Of a stretch of DNA of 64,000 nt, positions 1-8,700 are shown in pieces. This DNA is from Christiangramia sediminis (GTDB lineage Bacteria > Bacteroidota > Bacteroidia > Flavobacteriales > Flavobacteriaceae). The translations under genes and the position numbers were made by a program. Under the pieces are notes generated by a model. That model saw only the letters and a list, made by a program, of their open reading frames with translations, was not told where the DNA came from and did not search any database. The stretch covers positions 62,001 through 126,000 of the forward strand of contig NZ_JAJBZG010000001.1 in assembly GCF_020552705.1 (NCBI RefSeq), read 5' to 3'. Positions within the stretch are counted from its first letter, which is position 1, and the number at the start of each line of letters is the position of its first letter.

Positions 1-594
1 ACGATCTATTCCCATATTGATAAGAAGCTGATAGGTCTTGCTGCCAACAGAAGGTATTTTTCTTACAGAGAGTGGTGCCAGGAAAGGTTTTTCATATCCC
101 AGATCAATACGTATCTGATTATTAGGTTTAGCTTCCCCGGTGGCGATCTTGGACACAATTTTATTCTGAGAGAGTCCAAAAGAGATGGGAAGACCGGTTT
201 CTTTAATAATGGTATTTCGAATTTCAGAGGCATACTTATAACAGCCGAAGAATTTATCCATTCCACTGAGATCGGCATAAAATTCATCAATACTGGCTTT
301 TTCAAATACGGGAACCTTCTCTTTTATAATTTCAGAAACCTGATGGGAATATTTTGTATAAATACTGGAATCTCCTCTAATAATAGTAGCCTCGGGACAT
401 AGATGCCGGGCAATTTTCATGGACATTCCAGATCTTACTCCGAAATTTCGTGTCTCATAACTACAGGCTGCAACTACCCCACGATCTCCTAGCCCACCGA
501 CAAGTAGAGGCTTTTTTTGAAGACTGGAATCCAGTAAACGTTCGCAGGAAACGAAAAAGGTATCTAAATCAAGATGTAAAATTGATGCTTTCAT
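1..594 (-). CDS. dinB: DNA polymerase IV (Y-family), 3' part cut by window edge
   Basis: Translesion DNA polymerase that copies past damaged bases; 198 codons are visible, running off the left edge, so the C-terminal thumb and little-finger domains are missing. I read the protein by translating the minus strand from the ATG at 594. It starts MKASILHLDLDTFFVSCE, the classic Y-family motif with the metal-binding Asp9 and the aromatic steric-gate position in DTFF. A second catalytic motif, ASIDEFYADLS, supplies the Asp-Glu pair near residue 104. KIVSKIATGEAKP and the helix-hairpin-helix motif IPSVGSKT follow, as in DinB. It is divergent from the SRAP gene at 717, another DNA-damage gene. A promoter-like motif precedes it. 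Family assignment is firm. Confidence 0.93.
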   Translation of the reverse strand, partial: MKASILHLDLDTFFVSCERLLDSSLQKKPLLVGGLGDRGVVAACSYETRNFGVRSGMSMKIARHLCPEATIIRGDSSIYTKYSHQVSEIIKEKVPVFEKASIDEFYADLSGMDKFFGCYKYASEIRNTIIKETGLPISFGLSQNKIVSKIATGEAKPNNQIRIDLGYEKPFLAPLSVRKIPSVGSKTYQLLINMGIDR

Positions 595-627
595 AATTGG
601 AATAAATCCATTAAATAAGAAATATTC

Positions 628-657
628 CAAAATTAGGTCAATCTTTGCAAATATCAA
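628..657 (-). promoter_or_regulatory. Predicted Bacteroidetes-type promoter of dinB
   Basis: On the minus strand the sequence reads TTG (657-655), 19 bases, then TAATTTTG (635-628). This is an exact match to the Bacteroidetes consensus TTG-N19-TAnnTTTG. The start of transcription would fall near 621, giving a leader of about 27 bases before the ATG at 594. Predicted from sequence only. Confidence 0.55.
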
Positions 658-716
658 ATGAGTTTAGAAATAAACTTTGAAAAGAAACTTTTGTAACTTT
701 AAAAGAAAAGGAAATT

Positions 717-1448
717 ATGTGTTATCAGGCTTCTTTAAACCAATCTGAAAAAAATATTGAAAATTATCTCAATAGACCTTCTGTAGCCTCAGATATTCTA
801 GAACCCTATTTTTTAAACGATGGTTTTACTCATAACCAGGTCTACATTATTCCTATGGATGAACCAAAACATTGGTATCCGGCAAGCTGGGGCTTGGTGC
901 CAGATTATGCTGAACCTAAGGAATTCTATAAAAGTGGAAAATATAATACCCTGAATGCCCGGGATGACAAAGTTTTCGATTCCAGATTATATGGTAAACC
1001 AATACGTGAGGCAAGGTGTTTAATATTTGCAGATGGTTTTTTTGAACCCCATCATGTGGGAAAGGAAAGCCAGCCATATTTTTGTTACCTGGAAGAAAGT
1101 AAGACCTATAAAGAAAGGCAGCTTTTCACCTTTGCAGGAATTTATACCAGTGACGGTGAAGGAAGTTATTATACCAGTTTAATAACCGTAGATGCCAATC
1201 CTTTATTTGAAAAGGTGCATAATAAAGCGAAGCGAATGCCCCTGGTATTAGACAGGAAATATGAAGAGGATTGGATAGCGGAAGGCCAGAGTGAGCAAAT
1301 TATAAAAGATATTATGCAGGAAGGTTTTACAGCTAAATCTTTTACCGCTCATCCTGTAATTAACTATAGACTAAAAAAAAACTGGGAAATTAAGAATACC
1401 GAAAAGGTTATTGAACCGGTGGAAGCTATAGATACAAATTTACCGTAA
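717..1448 (+). CDS. SOS response-associated peptidase (SRAP / YedK / HMCES family)
   Basis: SRAP proteins crosslink to abasic sites in single-stranded DNA through the amino group and thiol of Cys2, shielding them from breakage. This 243-residue protein begins MCYQ, the flavobacterial version of the MCGR start, so Cys2 is present after removal of Met1. The other active-site residues are in place: Asn80 in LNARDD, Glu110 in ADGFFEPHH, and His168 in KVHNKAKRMP. The length is usual for the family. The gene is divergent from dinB across 122 bases, which suggests joint use in DNA-damage tolerance. There is no Shine-Dalgarno; the start is fixed by the need for Cys at position 2. Confidence 0.95.
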   Translation: MCYQASLNQSEKNIENYLNRPSVASDILEPYFLNDGFTHNQVYIIPMDEPKHWYPASWGLVPDYAEPKEFYKSGKYNTLNARDDKVFDSRLYGKPIREARCLIFADGFFEPHHVGKESQPYFCYLEESKTYKERQLFTFAGIYTSDGEGSYYTSLITVDANPLFEKVHNKAKRMPLVLDRKYEEDWIAEGQSEQIIKDIMQEGFTAKSFTAHPVINYRLKKNWEIKNTEKVIEPVEAIDTNLP

Positions 1449-1489
1449 TCCTTTTAAAATTAGAGTTATAGGGGGTTGTGTGCTTTTTT

Positions 1490-1858
1490 TTACTTCGACA
1501 ACTGGTAATTAGTGACCAATACAGAAGCAGAAATATGTAGAATTCCTTCCAATTCTCTAATCATATCTACTGTCAATCTTTTCTTTTTGTTCAAAATTTC
1601 TGAAACTCTACTTTTTCCACCCATTACTCCAACTAAATCTTTTTGTTTAAGATTCATTTCTTCCATTCTGATTTTTATTGCTTCAATTGGATCTGGAGCT
1701 TCTATTGGATAATGTTCATTTTCATAATTATCGATTAACATTGAAAGAATTTCTGCCTCGTCTCCTTCTTGTGAATTAGCTGGAGCATCAAATATTACCT
1801 CAAGCCTTTCTAAAGCTTTCTCGTAATCTTGTTCGTTTTTTAAAGGTTTAATATTCAT
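1490..1858 (-). CDS. higA: HigA-type antitoxin, XRE-family helix-turn-helix
   Basis: Antitoxin of a type II toxin-antitoxin pair; it binds and silences the HigB toxin and represses its own operon. In 122 residues, the N-terminal half (1-60) is the acidic toxin-interacting region seen in long HigA proteins (LKNEQDYEKALERLEVIFDA). Residues about 60-115 form the Cro/C1-type helix-turn-helix (MNLKQKDLVGVMGGKSRVSEILNKK). It lies 11 bases downstream of the toxin gene, in the toxin-first order typical of hig operons. Auto-repression is supported by a perfect inverted repeat in the promoter at 2194-2216. Confidence 0.9.
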   Translation of the reverse strand: MNIKPLKNEQDYEKALERLEVIFDAPANSQEGDEAEILSMLIDNYENEHYPIEAPDPIEAIKIRMEEMNLKQKDLVGVMGGKSRVSEILNKKKRLTVDMIRELEGILHISASVLVTNYQLSK

Positions 1859-1869
1859 AACTTTAGTTT

Positions 1870-2166
1870 TTAAATTGTGTCAGCATCTATTTTATCATAT
1901 TCTGCATGTGTTCCGACAAATCTTACAAAAGCCCATTGTCTGTGGTAATTAAATTTTACGATTAATCTATATGAGTTTCCTTTTATGTTGAAAACGACTC
2001 TACTATTTTTTAAAATGCTGGCATTTATATAAGTGTTCTTTATATCATTTGGAGAATTCCAATTGGAAGTTTTAGCTGTTTCGTACCAGGTTTTTAAATA
2101 CTGTTCTGAATCAGAATGTTTTTCCCAGAATTCTCTTAATGTCTTTTTTGAAACTATTCTTTTCAT
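1870..2166 (-). CDS. higB: HigB-type toxin (RelE superfamily mRNA interferase)
   Basis: Predicted ribosome-dependent mRNA endonuclease, the toxin of the HigBA pair. The 98-residue protein shows the HigB pattern: an N-terminal helix (KKTLREFWEKHSDSEQYLKTWY), a helix with the WNSPNDIKNTY motif, then strands NSRVVFNIKGNSYRLIVKF and WAFVRFVGTHAEYDKID. The C-terminal H-x-E-Y-D signature is the one shared by the HigB family. Transcribed first, followed by higA after 11 bases. Its ATG is only about 10 bases from the predicted transcription start, so it is translated from a very short leader. Confidence 0.92.
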   Translation of the reverse strand: MKRIVSKKTLREFWEKHSDSEQYLKTWYETAKTSNWNSPNDIKNTYINASILKNSRVVFNIKGNSYRLIVKFNYHRQWAFVRFVGTHAEYDKIDADTI

Positions 2167-2182
2167 TCTAAAAAATCTAGAA

Positions 2183-2216
2183 CAAAGATAATTAAAGTTC
2201 TCTATTTTAGAACTTT
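2183..2216 (-). promoter_or_regulatory. hig promoter with palindromic operator
   Basis: On the minus strand, TATCTTTG (2190-2183) is a perfect Bacteroidetes -7 element. Directly upstream lies a perfect 8-base inverted repeat, AAAGTTCT (2194-2201) and AGAACTTT (2209-2216), with a 7-base spacer. It sits between the -7 and -33 positions, where a bound repressor would block RNA polymerase. A weaker copy of the half-sites, TTCTA...TAGAA, lies at 2166-2182 over the transcription start. Inferred to be the HigA operator. Confidence 0.6.
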
Positions 2217-2247
2217 TAAGTAGAAAACTTTATGAAAAAAATTGCAT

Positions 2248-2376
2248 CACAACGTTTTCGGTTATTGCTAGTTGGCGGAGTAAGGGACACGGATTTGTCG
2301 GCTTAGACCTGATTTGTTGTGAAATTTAATTATTTTTTACTAACGGTGTCGTCTATTTGCAGTGAATCGTTGTTAG
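2248..2376. repeat. attC-like intergenic element with ACAACG / CGTTGT ends
   Basis: About 125 bases, more G+C-rich than its flanks, bounded by the inverted hexamers ACAACG (2249-2254) and CGTTGT (2368-2373), the latter within CGTTGTTAGG. The size and terminal signature recall integron attC sites and the cassette-like repeats found next to toxin and HNH genes in Flavobacteriia. The inner arms pair poorly, so this is a resemblance and not a proof. It separates higBA from the HNH pseudogene. Confidence 0.35.
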
Positions 2377-2386
2377 GGGTAGTTTA

Positions 2387-2848
2387 TTAGTTTTGCTCAT
2401 ATCTATAGTCATCAAATTTAAAACATATTCTAAAATATAGATGAGAATATTCGGGAAAAACTCCAGCACCGTGTAATCTCGAACATATTCCTCCAATTTC
2501 TTGGCCATTTCTATCTAATTTAGGAACTATAGTTTCTTTATGTAAATTTTCATGACATTCCCAGCATAAGGTAGTTAAAGCGTCATCTGGATATTCCCAC
2601 GCCTTTAAACCTGTAATATTTGTGATTTATGTGTAAATTCGAAATCGAAGTCCATGAGCTATTCTTGTCAATTGGAGAAAAAACTTATTGTTTCGTCTCC
2701 TCGGTGAACTTAGGATTTGATTCTTTTTTCAAAAGTTTTATTAGAACAATTGACACATTTTCTCTTATCCCGTTCTAAAATCTTGTTATGTTTAACATTG
2801 CCATTTTGGATTAAGTAATTGTTCTTGATAATTCATGATCTCTTTCAT
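2387..2848 (-). pseudogene. Decayed HNH endonuclease gene
   Basis: No open frame spans this stretch, but its minus strand encodes in different frames the successive parts of a small HNH endonuclease. From the ATG at 2848: MKEIMNYQEQLLNPKWQ and then a stop; in a second frame HNKILERDKRKCVNCSNKTF; and finally AWEYPDDALTTLCWECHENLH, followed in the same frame by CSRLHGAGVFPEY. These are the usual N-terminus, the CxxC zinc knuckle and the Cys-x-x-Cys-His end of this family. The central His region is also broken (LKAWEY follows stops). At least two frameshifts and several stops make it non-functional. It appears to be a relic of a mobile nuclease in the accessory island. Confidence 0.75.
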
Positions 2849-2882
2849 ATTAATTTAGCTATTTTTCAATAAAAATAAACTG

Positions 2883-3107
2883 ATGTCGAAAACAAAACTG
2901 ACTGTACTCAATAACGGAAGCATTAAAATTGAAGGTGACTTTGAAATGGTGGATAAAGATGGAAATAACTACGGACTTGGCGGCAGGGAATTAATTTCTG
3001 TATGTCGTTGCGGGCTATCTTCCAACAAACCTTTTTGCGATGGCTCACATCGAAAACATTTTGAACACGAAGCCATAGCCTTTGATCTTCCAGATTTGAA
3101 GAAATAA
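2883..3107 (+). CDS. CDGSH iron-sulfur domain protein
   Basis: Small (74 residues) cytoplasmic protein with one CDGSH domain, binding a redox-active, acid-labile [2Fe-2S] cluster as in mitoNEET-like proteins. The ligands are visible: Cys41, Cys43, Cys52 and His56 in CRCGLSSNKPFCDGSHRKHF, the exact C-x-C-x8-C-x3-H spacing. The N-terminal half (KIEGDFEMVDKDGNNYGL) is the lead-in common to bacterial members. The gene stands alone, 34 bases from the HNH pseudogene. The role of bacterial stand-alone CDGSH proteins is not settled; electron transfer or cluster donation is the usual proposal. Confidence 0.93.
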   Translation: MSKTKLTVLNNGSIKIEGDFEMVDKDGNNYGLGGRELISVCRCGLSSNKPFCDGSHRKHFEHEAIAFDLPDLKK

Positions 3108-3446
3108 CTCATCACTACAACAGGATATTATTTATAAATTCCTTGCTCTATTCAGAGGTTAACAAATGATTATTGATGAAATTGTTATTACTGCAGTTTC
3201 ATCAATATTTTCTTCAGCTACATATAATTAAAGATTTTCTCTCATACTAATTTTGTAAAGGTCAAACCAAAGCAAGGGCATTGGCTTTCCTGCTTTTTCT
3301 AGGTTACCTGATTTCTGAATTTGTCCAGTACTTTTTTCAGGTAGTCAGCGGGAACAGTTCCCAGATGCCCAAAAATGGATTTGTACCATGGCTAATTACA
3401 TCAAAATTATTAGTTTAAGTGTTTTTAACTGAACTAACCACAGATT
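3108..3446. other. Intergenic region with a possible coding remnant
   Basis: No intact gene is seen. On the minus strand, 3391-3299 encodes a short protein-like run ending in a stop (its core GHLGTVPADYLKKVLDKF) without a start codon. It may be the tail of a lost gene. The rest is A+T-rich and holds the unrecognised leader of the APC transporter. Confidence 0.3.
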
Positions 3447-4688
3447 ATGAGTAAAGAAAAACTTAAGAGATCATTAGGCTTCTGGGATATTTTAATGTTT
3501 GGAGTAGGAGGAATAGTAGGTGCCGGGATCTATGCAATCATAGGTCAGGCGGCCGGTTTAAGCGGGAATATGCTCTGGGCCAGTTTTGCAGTGGCCGCTG
3601 CGGTTGCCTTACTTACCGGACTATCCTATGCTGAATTTGTTAGTCGGTTTCCCGATGCTGGTGGAAGTTTTGAATATATCAAACAGGGGATGAATGAAAG
3701 AACGGCCTTAATTATGGCTGTTTTTATTGCCTTTACGGGAATTGTGGCCCCGGCGGCCATAGCGATAAGTTTCTCGGAATATCTGAGCAGGCTAATTGAA
3801 ATACCTAACTGGATCGCCGTGATTGGTATTGTTCTGGCGATGGCAGCCTTTAATATCGTAGGCTCTAAAATAAGTTCCTATTATAACAAGTTTGCCACGG
3901 CCATCACCTTGTTGGGTCTGGCTCTTGTTATTGGATTCTGTATTCCAGACTGGGGCAATGTGGCCTATTTTGAGATGGGAGATGAAGGTTTCACCGGGAT
4001 CCTGGCCGGGGCAGCGCTTATTTTCTTCAGTTATGTAGGCTTCGAAGATCTTGTAAAACTGGCGGAAGAGACCAAAGATGCAAAAAAAGTACTGCCTAAA
4101 GGAGTGCTTCTTAGCGGGATCATAGTTTTCGTGTTTTATGTGATGATCGCCATCAGTGCCATTAGCACATTTAGTGCTGAAGACCTGTCTCAACAGGATG
4201 GGCCCTTAGCCGCTATTATTGAATCTCAATGGGGTGCGATAGGCGGAACCATTCTGGTGATCGTAGCACTTTTTGCCACCAGCAAGACCATATTAAGCAA
4301 TATTTTAGGAACTTCACGTATGCTTTATGATGTAGCCCGCGATAGTGAAATATCCTGGCTTAGAAAGTTTACGACCCTTAGCGGAATGGGAGAAAAAACA
4401 CCCAACTACGCGATTATTGCAGTTGCCGTGGTGACCATAGCCTTTGGACTTATTGGTAATTTAAAAATAGTAGCTTCTATAAGTAACATTTTTGTGTTCT
4501 GCCTTTTCGGAATGGTAAATATCGCACTTCTAAGTTTTCGTATAAAAAATAAAGACCAGGATGAAGAAGGTATATTTAAGATCCCATGGAATATTAATAA
4601 TATTCCTGTTCCCACAGTCATTGCCCTGATTACGATTCTTATTTTATTTGGGTTTAATCTTTATAACCTGTTCCAGGGGAATGCGTAA
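3447..4688 (+). CDS. APC-superfamily amino acid permease
   Basis: Inner-membrane amino acid / polyamine transporter, probably a proton or amino-acid exchanger of the APC superfamily. The 413 residues make about 11-12 hydrophobic spans. The first span carries the family signature LMFGVGGIVGAGIYAIIG, where the GxxGxGI-type unwound helix binds the substrate backbone. Spans 2-3 hold LSYAEFVSRFPDAGGSFEY, also conserved (E and P/GG). LGTSRMLYDVARD marks the helix 8-9 region. The substrate cannot be read from the sequence. It stands alone between the CDGSH gene and the convergent HNH gene. A small palindrome AATTGG...CCAATT lies just downstream (4753-4769). Confidence 0.9.
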   Translation: MSKEKLKRSLGFWDILMFGVGGIVGAGIYAIIGQAAGLSGNMLWASFAVAAAVALLTGLSYAEFVSRFPDAGGSFEYIKQGMNERTALIMAVFIAFTGIVAPAAIAISFSEYLSRLIEIPNWIAVIGIVLAMAAFNIVGSKISSYYNKFATAITLLGLALVIGFCIPDWGNVAYFEMGDEGFTGILAGAALIFFSYVGFEDLVKLAEETKDAKKVLPKGVLLSGIIVFVFYVMIAISAISTFSAEDLSQQDGPLAAIIESQWGAIGGTILVIVALFATSKTILSNILGTSRMLYDVARDSEISWLRKFTTLSGMGEKTPNYAIIAVAVVTIAFGLIGNLKIVASISNIFVFCLFGMVNIALLSFRIKNKDQDEEGIFKIPWNINNIPVPTVIALITILILFGFNLYNLFQGNA

Positions 4689-4785
4689 TAGAATTTTTTA
4701 TCAATCCCGGGACTTATAAATAGTGAATATTTTTATTCGTTATACTCCTGAATTAATTGGTGTTACCAATTTTATACTTTGTATT

Positions 4786-5766
4786 CTATAATAAATAGAC
4801 TTCTTTATTATGCCAATTTAAATATTCAATAGAAGGATACCATGATAATTTCTTTGGTAGAGAAATTTGTTTTCCTTCAAATTGGGATAAAGAGAAGGTA
4901 GAGTCATTTTCTGAAATAGAAGGAGATACCCTAACAATATAATCACTGTTTATGGTAATCAATCCGCGGTCAAAGGCACGATGAAGATTGGGGGAAAGTG
5001 CAATTCCATTGGGAATGGTGTCATCATTAGAAAGACTAAAGGGATATATATGACAAGCATCTATCATCTGCACACTGTGAGTAGAAGTGATTTTCATTCC
5101 CGAAATAGAACACGTGAAATCATAGATTTTGGGAACAGTTCTTTTAAAAAGCCCGCCCCGAACAAAAATTTCTTCTTCGAATTCGTCCTCTTCTAAGCGG
5201 TCTCTTAAACTGCGAATTTGATTTTGATAAACTTCTGTGGATTCATTTAAAATAGAATTTTCTATAAAGCTCTCTTCATATGTTTTCTCTTGATCTGAAT
5301 ATTCACTCTTAGTAGAAGGAAAGTATTGATCAAGAAGGTATTGTTCAAACAAAGTCTGAGAAATTGGATTTTGGAATATTAAAAATAATTCTCTGTCAAT
5401 TTCAGCGTAAGCTATATTTTCTTTTAAGGATTTAAAACTTTTTATACTCTTGGATTTCGTTAGAATAATCTTCTTTCCTGCCTTTGGAATGAGATACCAA
5501 AATGGTTCAGAATGCATATGGTAAAAAGGAAGAGAAAAGTTAGGGGAATGTGCCGAATCAACCAACTGCTTCCAATTTCTTTTAAACGCTAAAATTAAAT
5601 CTGCAGTTATAAAGATTTTATTAGAATCAATACTTCCACTTTTAACCAATTGAAGCACTGAAAGTAATAAGATGGGTTTATGGGGAGCACGACCGAGATT
5701 TTTAGTGTAGCCTCTGTTTAGCTTTTTAAAATAATTCAAATATTTCGCGATGGTTTCTTCTGTCAT
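4786..5766 (-). CDS. HNH endonuclease with N-terminal SBD-like domain
   Basis: Predicted DNA endonuclease, last gene of a three-gene operon. Residues about 1-130 resemble the sulfur-binding (SBD) domains of McrA-type restriction enzymes: APHKPILLLSVLQLVKSGSI followed by FYHMHSEPFWYLIP. Those domains read phosphorothioate-modified DNA, but whether this one does is not shown. Residues about 215-270 form the HNH nuclease: the zinc-side Cys219 and DACHIYPFSLSNDDTIPNGI with His239, Asn253 and His262 in LHRAFDRG. A Glu-rich linker (190-200) joins the halves. It starts 9 bases after the helicase gene ends. A type IV-like restriction role is inferred. Confidence 0.85.
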   Translation of the reverse strand: MTEETIAKYLNYFKKLNRGYTKNLGRAPHKPILLLSVLQLVKSGSIDSNKIFITADLILAFKRNWKQLVDSAHSPNFSLPFYHMHSEPFWYLIPKAGKKIILTKSKSIKSFKSLKENIAYAEIDRELFLIFQNPISQTLFEQYLLDQYFPSTKSEYSDQEKTYEESFIENSILNESTEVYQNQIRSLRDRLEEDEFEEEIFVRGGLFKRTVPKIYDFTCSISGMKITSTHSVQMIDACHIYPFSLSNDDTIPNGIALSPNLHRAFDRGLITINSDYIVRVSPSISENDSTFSLSQFEGKQISLPKKLSWYPSIEYLNWHNKEVYLL

Positions 5767-5775
5767 AGATTCTTC

Positions 5776-8700
5776 TTAACCAACCGCCAATTTTTGACTT
5801 TCCTTTAAAATATATGCAGGCATTGCTTCTTCTAATTTCCACTCTATATTCATAGGTTTTTCTCCGGAATGTTTCTGAAAAATAGCTTCTCCTAAAAATA
5901 CATAGCCCATAGTAAAACCATATTCATCTTTAGCCTGTTCTCTTACAAAAAGGAGCACGTTTTTTTTACTTTTTATATAGGCTTGTCCCTTAGGAGTATT
6001 GGGCGAAGCACTATTTTGTGTTTGCCAATGAAAAAGATTTTTATTCAGTGCATAATCTTCATACATAGTCGTAGGGGAGTAATCTTTGTCAGACTTTTTC
6101 AAGGTTACAAATAAAGCTTCAGTATTTATTGATTTTTCATAGGATGCACCTTCTCTACTTGGCTTAGCTTTTTTGAACTTATGCCTTCTGATAGCAACTA
6201 GAATTTGGTTACGGTTATATCTACTATGAATTTTTAGAGGAAATTCAAATCCAAGTTGGATGGGTTTTTCCACAAAATCTATTTCCTCCATTAATAGTTC
6301 TACTACTTCAAGAATTTCATCAATCATTCTTGGATTTTTAGAAATCTGGTGCAGACTTTCATTTAAGTTATTGAAATTACAATCAGGTCCTGATTTTTGC
6401 CATATATCGTAATGAAGCATTAGGGCCTTCAACCTTTCTATTTCAGAAAAATTCAAATTACTGAAGTTCGATTGACATAAGTTTTTGATGAACTTCAAAT
6501 AACTAACTGAATTACAACTTATCAATCTATTGCTAATAAAATTGGCAATCTCTTTTTCATTAGGTTCTGAAAATTCTTCAATTACTCCCGCTTCCGCACA
6601 TAATCTATTCCAACTTCCCTTCTTATAAATTTGTTGGAGTCTTAAGTGATGAAATTCAATAAAATTTGAAAGCGTAAGTGGTAATGAAGAATGATTTTTA
6701 AAGCTTTTAATTTTCTGAACTAGTTGAGGTCTTCTAAATTCAGTGGCTTCTTTAATATTTTTGAGGATTATTTCTTTAGCTTTTCTTTCTAAAACAATTG
6801 AACAGCCTAATGGTAAATGAGGAAATTCATCTTCAATTTCTTTAATTACAGAAGTATGAGTTTTTCCAATCAAAGCTCTGAATTTATGCTCAAAATCATA
6901 TTCAGGTCTAGCATTACCTACAAAATCAAGGACGGTAAGACAATCTTTATTTTCTGCGAGCCTTAGACCGCGACCTAATTGCTGAAGAAATATAGTTAAG
7001 CTCTCAGTAGGTCTGAGAAATAAAACCGTATCAATTTCTGGAATATCTACACCTTCGTTAAATATGTCAACCACAAATAGATAATTAATCTCCTTCTTGT
7101 ATAATTTATTTCTTAATTCATCCCTGTTAGAGCTATTTGAGCTTACTAAATAATCGGCTTTCAGTCCCACACGTGTAAAATTTTCAGCCATATATCTGGC
7201 GTGTTCCTGACTTACACAAAATCCTAGTGCTTGAACATCATTTACATCGGTTAGATATTCTTCGCAGTTTTTCAAAATATCTCCTAGTCGACGATCATCT
7301 TCAGTATATAATTTAGTTAGCTCATTAATATCATATTTTCCTTGTCTCCAGTTGACAGTTGTTAAATCAATAGAATCTGAAAGAGCAAAGTATTGAAAGG
7401 GAGAAAGTAATTTTCTATTTAAGGCTTCTGGAAGACGAATTTCGGCTGCAATCTTATTGTGAAAATCACCAGTGATATCTCCACCATCCATTCTTTCTGG
7501 TGTAGCGGTAAGACCTAATAAAATCTGAGGATTGAATCTTTTTAGAATTGGTCTATAACTCTCCGCTTTAATATGGTGAACCTCATCAACTATAATATAA
7601 TCGAAGAAATCATCACCGAGCTCTAGCTTTTTAAGTCTATTATTTAAGGTTTGAACTGAAGCAAATAGTTGATCATATTTTTGAGGTTCATAACCTCCTA
7701 CCCAAAGTTCTCCAAAGTTTGAATCGCGCAATACATGCTGAAAAGTTCTTTGCGCTTGTTCGAGTATTTCTTTACGATGTGCAACAAATAAAAATTTAGG
7801 ATTTGGATTAGAATTTTTAAAACGTTTAAAATCGAAAGCCGATATCACAGTTTTACCGGTTCCTGTTGCAGCTACCAATAAGTTTTTATTCCGATTATGA
7901 ATAATCCTTTCGGAATCAAGTTTGGAAAGAATTTCTTCCTGATAAGGATAAGGTTTAAGATCAAAAAAAGTAGTTATCAGATTTACTCCTTGATTGCTCT
8001 GCCTTTTTAAAGAAGCTATGAGTTTTTCTTGATCCTTTCCCTTTTCATAAAATTCGAATTCTGGGTCTAGCCAGTAAGTTTCAAAAGTTTTTTGAAATTT
8101 ATCTATAATGTGGCCAATTTCCTGGGTAGTAACTTTCAAGTTCCATTCAAGTCCGTTTGTCAAAGCAGACCGAGAAAGATTAGATGAACCAATATAACCA
8201 GTATGAAATCCTGAATTTCTTAAAAATAAATATGCCTTCGCATGTAATCGTTCGTGTTCAACATTATAAGAAACTTTAATTTCAGTATTGGGTAAGGAAG
8301 ATAAGTATTCTACAGCTTTGGCATCTGTAGCACCCATATAGGAAGTTGTGATAATTTTTAACTTCTTACCACTATTAGTAAATTCTTCTAATTCTTTTTT
8401 AAAAATTCGGATCCCAGAATATTTAATAAAAGAGACAAGCCAGCAAATTTCATCGGCAGAAAGGATTTCCTTTTTGATCTCACTTTCTAAAGAGATTCCA
8501 GTATTATTCCCTGTAAATAATTCACTTTGACTAAGACGCGTATACGGTGTTATTTCTTTTAGACGATCTTTTAAATTTGAATATGGAAAGTTAGATTTAG
8601 AAAAAACAGCTTCAAGTATTCTGCCTTCGTTTTCAATTAAGTTGTCTGCTAAATCTATGTTTTTAAGTTCCTCAGCTAATAATTTAATAATCTTATTAGA

